Of a DNA stretch of 64,000 bases, positions 60,908 to 64,000 are shown piece by piece. The stretch spans positions 1,674,001 through 1,738,000 of the forward strand of contig NZ_CP094656.1 of the NCBI RefSeq assembly GCF_030643805.1, in the 5' to 3' direction. Under the pieces are notes generated by a model. That model ran no database searches. It worked only from the letters and a program-made list of their open reading frames with translations, and was not told where the DNA came from. The position numbers and the translations under genes were made by a program. Source of the DNA: Alkalihalobacillus sp. AL-G (GTDB lineage: Bacteria > Bacillota > Bacilli > Bacillales > Fictibacillaceae). Numbering within the stretch: the stretch's first letter is position 1; each line of letters opens with the position of its first letter.

Positions 60908-61044
60908 TAGTCAGAATTTTGATAGTATTAGCAAACATATTCATTTTATTTTATCAAAATTATGGTTATTTATTTCGGAATCCGTTATATTATTTATATT
61001 GTAACTAATCTTAAATTACATAATTTGCAAAGGCAGGTGTTTGT

Positions 61045-62799
61045 ATGGATACGTTCAGGCGACTGAAACAATTTTATTGGCCTTATCGTAACTATTTTTT
61101 CTTTTCCGTTTTTTCTTTGCTGTTTGTTTCCGGTATTACTGTTATATACCCGATATTGCTACAATTTACAATTGATGAAGTGATTTTGAATGAAGAATAT
61201 CGCTGGGTTCCATTTCTCGCAATTGGTTTTATTCTTGTCATGACGGTCAAAGGCACCGCAACTTTTTTCCATCAATATCTTGGCGATTTATTCGGAGTCA
61301 CAGCGGTTTATAAACTTCGTGAAGAGCTATATAAAAAACTTCAATACTTACCGTTTCGTTACTATGATAATGCGAAAACCGGAGACTTGATGTCACGTTT
61401 GACAGCGGATGTCGAAGGGTTTCGGTTCTTTTTATCCTTTGGGTTTGCACAGGTGATCAATTTTCTTTTACTTGTGTCATTCAGTCTTGGGGTAATGTTT
61501 TACTACTCAGTTCCATTAGCGTTTGTCACACTCGGCATGCTGCCATTCCTAGCGGTTGCAGTATACCGCTTTGATAAAAGAGTTCACCCTGCGTTTAGAG
61601 GGATTCGGAAATCAATGGGACGATTAAACACGAAGGTTCAGGAAAATGTGAGTGGTATTAATACAATCAAGTCACTTTCGAGAGAAGATTTTGAGATTGG
61701 TAAGTTTGTAGATAATAACAAAGATTACCGAGATAACTATTTGAACACATCCGATATATGGGCAAAGTATTTTCCTTTAATGGAGTTGATCGGAAATCTC
61801 TGTGTTGTTTTCTTGCTTTCATATGGAGGCTTTTTAGTTCTAGATGATAAATTGAATCCTGGGGAGTTAGTCGCGTTCTTCAGCCTTGTATGGTACATTA
61901 TTTGGCCGATTATGAACCTTGGATTTGTTATCAATACGTTTTCTCAATCAAAGGCATCAGGTGAACGGTTACTTGAGATACTCGATGAGCCGGAAGATGT
62001 TCAGGACATTGATGACGCGATTGACATAGATCGTTTAGAGGGGCATGTGAAGTTTGATAATGTTACCCATAAATATGCTAGTGAAGAGGAGTATGCACTA
62101 AAAAATGTAACCTTTGATGCAACGAAAGGAACCACAATCGGACTTCTTGGTGCAACTGGTGCAGGTAAAACGACAATCACTCAGCTTATCTCTAGATTTT
62201 ATGAACCAATCGATGGCACGATCTTAATTGACGGAAGAAATATTCAGGATTATACGTTAAAATCCCTTCGAAAGAATATTGGTGTTGTGCTTCAAGAAAC
62301 GTTCCTGTTTTCTTCGACGATTCGGGACAACATCGCTTATGGGGATGCGGATATTGAGTTTGATAGAATAGAAGAAGCAGCCAAGCGTGCACAGGCACAC
62401 GAGTTCATCATGGAGCTTCCAGATGGCTATGACACGGTTCTAGGTGAGCGCGGAATGGGTCTATCAGGCGGTCAAAAACAAAGAATTGCAATCGCACGGG
62501 CCATTTTAACCGATCCGAGTATTCTGATTCTTGATGATGCTACGAGTGCGGTCGATATGGAAACCGAATTCAAGATTCAAAAAGCATTCCAGGAAGTTAT
62601 GAAGGGGCGAACGACGTTTATTATTGCCCACCGTATTTCATCACTGAAACACGCGGATGAAATCCTTGTCCTTGAAGACGGGGAAATTGCACAGCGTGGT
62701 ACTCATGAAGAGTTGATCAAAGGCGAGGGAATGTATCGAAGAGTGTACGATATTCAGTATCAGGATAAAAAAAAGATTAAGCAAAGACAAACTGGATGA
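61045..62799 (+). CDS. ABC exporter half-transporter, subunit 1 (TMD-NBD)
   Basis: 584 residues. Six membrane segments (1-310) precede one nucleotide-binding domain with GATGAGKTT (Walker A), LSGGQKQR (signature), ILILDDATSAVD (Walker B) and IIAHRIS (switch His). The next gene is a second half-transporter 13 bases downstream, so the pair should form a heterodimeric multidrug- or lipid-type exporter like YknU/YknV, YheIH or BmrCD. Walker B here ends in Asp-Asp (LDDAT) instead of the usual Asp-Glu, which suggests a degenerate ATP site. Confidence 0.9.
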   Translation: MDTFRRLKQFYWPYRNYFFFSVFSLLFVSGITVIYPILLQFTIDEVILNEEYRWVPFLAIGFILVMTVKGTATFFHQYLGDLFGVTAVYKLREELYKKLQYLPFRYYDNAKTGDLMSRLTADVEGFRFFLSFGFAQVINFLLLVSFSLGVMFYYSVPLAFVTLGMLPFLAVAVYRFDKRVHPAFRGIRKSMGRLNTKVQENVSGINTIKSLSREDFEIGKFVDNNKDYRDNYLNTSDIWAKYFPLMELIGNLCVVFLLSYGGFLVLDDKLNPGELVAFFSLVWYIIWPIMNLGFVINTFSQSKASGERLLEILDEPEDVQDIDDAIDIDRLEGHVKFDNVTHKYASEEEYALKNVTFDATKGTTIGLLGATGAGKTTITQLISRFYEPIDGTILIDGRNIQDYTLKSLRKNIGVVLQETFLFSSTIRDNIAYGDADIEFDRIEEAAKRAQAHEFIMELPDGYDTVLGERGMGLSGGQKQRIAIARAILTDPSILILDDATSAVDMETEFKIQKAFQEVMKGRTTFIIAHRISSLKHADEILVLEDGEIAQRGTHEELIKGEGMYRRVYDIQYQDKKKIKQRQTG

Positions 62800-62812
62800 G
62801 TGAGGTGACAGG

Positions 62813-64000
62813 ATGAGTCAGAAGACAAAACATCGGTTTCATTATTCGCAGGACCAGGCTATTGAAAAACAGTTCAACTGGCAACAAATGCTCCGTTTAT
62901 TTTCCTATATAAAACCTTATAAGAATAATTTACTACCGAAGGCGATCATTACAATGTTAATATCGACAGCAGTCAGGCTTATCGTCCCTATTTTCATTGG
63001 GGTGCTGTTGTTTGACCATGCCATTAAAGATCGAGACGAAGGTTTACTCATTCAATTGATTTTTGGGATTGCCGGTCTATACATTTTCTCATGGATTGCC
63101 AACACGTTTCGGATCAAGTGGACGAATCAACTCGGTCAATATATTATTTACGACATCAGACAAGGGCTGTTTAAGCATATTCAACGGCTATCGCACCGGT
63201 TTTTTGATCAGCGTTCCGCAGGGTCGATATTGGTACGAATAATCAATGACGTAAACTCCCTACAGGAGCTATTTACAAATGGGGTCATTAATTTATTGAT
63301 GGACTTCATATTACTAGCGGGAATCATTGTCATCATGTTTGTTCTTAGTCCAGAGCTTACATTAGCGATCATGATCATTTTACCGCTTATGTTTTTCATT
63401 TCTACCAAATTGCGTCAAAAGATTCGTCGATCTTGGCAAATGGTTCGGATCAAACAAGCTAAGCTGAACTCTCATTTAAATGAAAGCATACAGGGCGTTC
63501 GTGTTACCCAATCATATACACAAGAACAAGAAAACATGGTTTTTTTTGAAGGGGTTAATGGTGAAACGTTTGAAAGCTGGAGAGATGCAACCAAAAAAAG
63601 TGCTGTTTTCCGGCCTTTTGTTGAAATGTCCAATGCGATTGGAACTGCCATTCTAATTTGGTACGGGGTTTATCTGATACAAAACGGAATGGACTATGGT
63701 GTGTTTGTTACATTTGCATTTTATCTTGGTATGTTTTGGGAACCGATTTCTCGGATGGGTCAGGTTTATAACCAGCTTCTTGTTGCGATGGCCTCAAGTG
63801 AGCGAATCTTCGAGTTTCTCGATGAAAAGCCAAATGTTTCAGAACGTAAAAATGCACTTACATTCGAAGAAATCGATGGAAAAATCGAATTTGAAAATGT
63901 TGAATTTTCATATGATACTAATCGTAAAGCTCTGAATGGAATTAACCTCACGATTGAGGCAGGAGAGACGATTGCGCTTGTAGGCCACACAGGGTCCGGT
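62813..64000 (+). CDS. ABC exporter half-transporter, subunit 2 (cut by window end)
   Basis: Open from the ATG at 62813 to the end of the window, 396 codons without a stop. The protein begins MSQKTKHRFHYSQDQ, has six membrane segments (SYIKPYKNNLLPKAIITML onward), the coupling region DQRSAGSILVRIINDVNS and reaches the start of the NBD, ending in ALVGHTGSG, the first part of Walker A. GTGAGGTGACAGG precedes the start. The C-terminal NBD lies beyond position 64000. Confidence 0.9.
   Translation, partial: MSQKTKHRFHYSQDQAIEKQFNWQQMLRLFSYIKPYKNNLLPKAIITMLISTAVRLIVPIFIGVLLFDHAIKDRDEGLLIQLIFGIAGLYIFSWIANTFRIKWTNQLGQYIIYDIRQGLFKHIQRLSHRFFDQRSAGSILVRIINDVNSLQELFTNGVINLLMDFILLAGIIVIMFVLSPELTLAIMIILPLMFFISTKLRQKIRRSWQMVRIKQAKLNSHLNESIQGVRVTQSYTQEQENMVFFEGVNGETFESWRDATKKSAVFRPFVEMSNAIGTAILIWYGVYLIQNGMDYGVFVTFAFYLGMFWEPISRMGQVYNQLLVAMASSERIFEFLDEKPNVSERKNALTFEEIDGKIEFENVEFSYDTNRKALNGINLTIEAGETIALVGHTGSG

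Overview
The window is chromosomal DNA from a low-GC, endospore-forming Firmicute of the Bacillaceae. The evidence is gene order. Positions 152-11371 follow the Bacillus subtilis yjbJ-yjbK-yjbL-yjbM-yjbN-yjbO-prpE ... yjbQ ... fabI block. Positions 46904-48265 match yjcG-yjcH. Positions 55413-60737 match ccpC ... ykuQ(dapH)-ykuR(dapL)-ykuS-ykuT-ykuU. Strong AGGAGG-type ribosome sites, frequent TTG/GTG starts, a FapR operator and a Spo0E-like phosphatase agree with this. I do not assign a genus.

Region 1 (1-11.4 kb) is housekeeping: a CwlQ-type lytic transglycosylase, a CYTH protein, a UPF0738 protein, a small alarmone synthetase, NAD kinase, a pseudouridine synthase, PrpE, a RodA-type SEDS protein, MgtE, a CPA2 antiporter and FabI. 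A 52-bp tandem repeat (five copies) lies between yjbO and prpE.

Region 2 (11.4-46 kb) is a glycan island of about 35 kb. It sits between fabI and yjcG/yjcH, where B. subtilis carries the spore-crust operon cotO-cotZYXWV. It encodes about sixteen glycosyltransferases (one frameshifted), a PIG-L deacetylase, a methyltransferase and sugar-nucleotide enzymes. The sugar-nucleotide genes imply UDP-Gal and UDP-galactofuranose (GalE, Glf), UDP-glucuronate and probably UDP-xylose (GalU, Ugd, a UXS-like decarboxylase), and a UDP-N-acetyl-6-deoxy-L-hexosamine (2-epimerase, CapE-like, RmlD-like). Inside it are a PAPS-type sulfotransferase, ATP sulfurylase, an SLC13 sulfate permease and APS kinase, with no sulfate-reduction genes in view. 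Together these would import sulfate, make PAPS and sulfate a glycan. No Wzx, Wzy or ABC exporter is present, which fits a glycan made in the mother cell and placed on the spore surface. Cys-rich small proteins and a 390-residue Cys-containing protein are candidate structural partners.

Region 3 (46-55.3 kb) mixes yjcG, yjcH, a PgpA-family gene, an isolated tRNA-Val, a three-gene array of small Cys proteins paralogous to one inside the island, a decayed stretch, a Spo0E-like gene, an MFS exporter, another glycosyltransferase, a VOC protein and a TauE/SafE permease.

Region 4 (55.4-64 kb) is the ccpC/dapH/dapL/ykuS/chaB-like/ykuT/ykuU block, then a heterodimeric ABC exporter whose second subunit runs off the end of the window.
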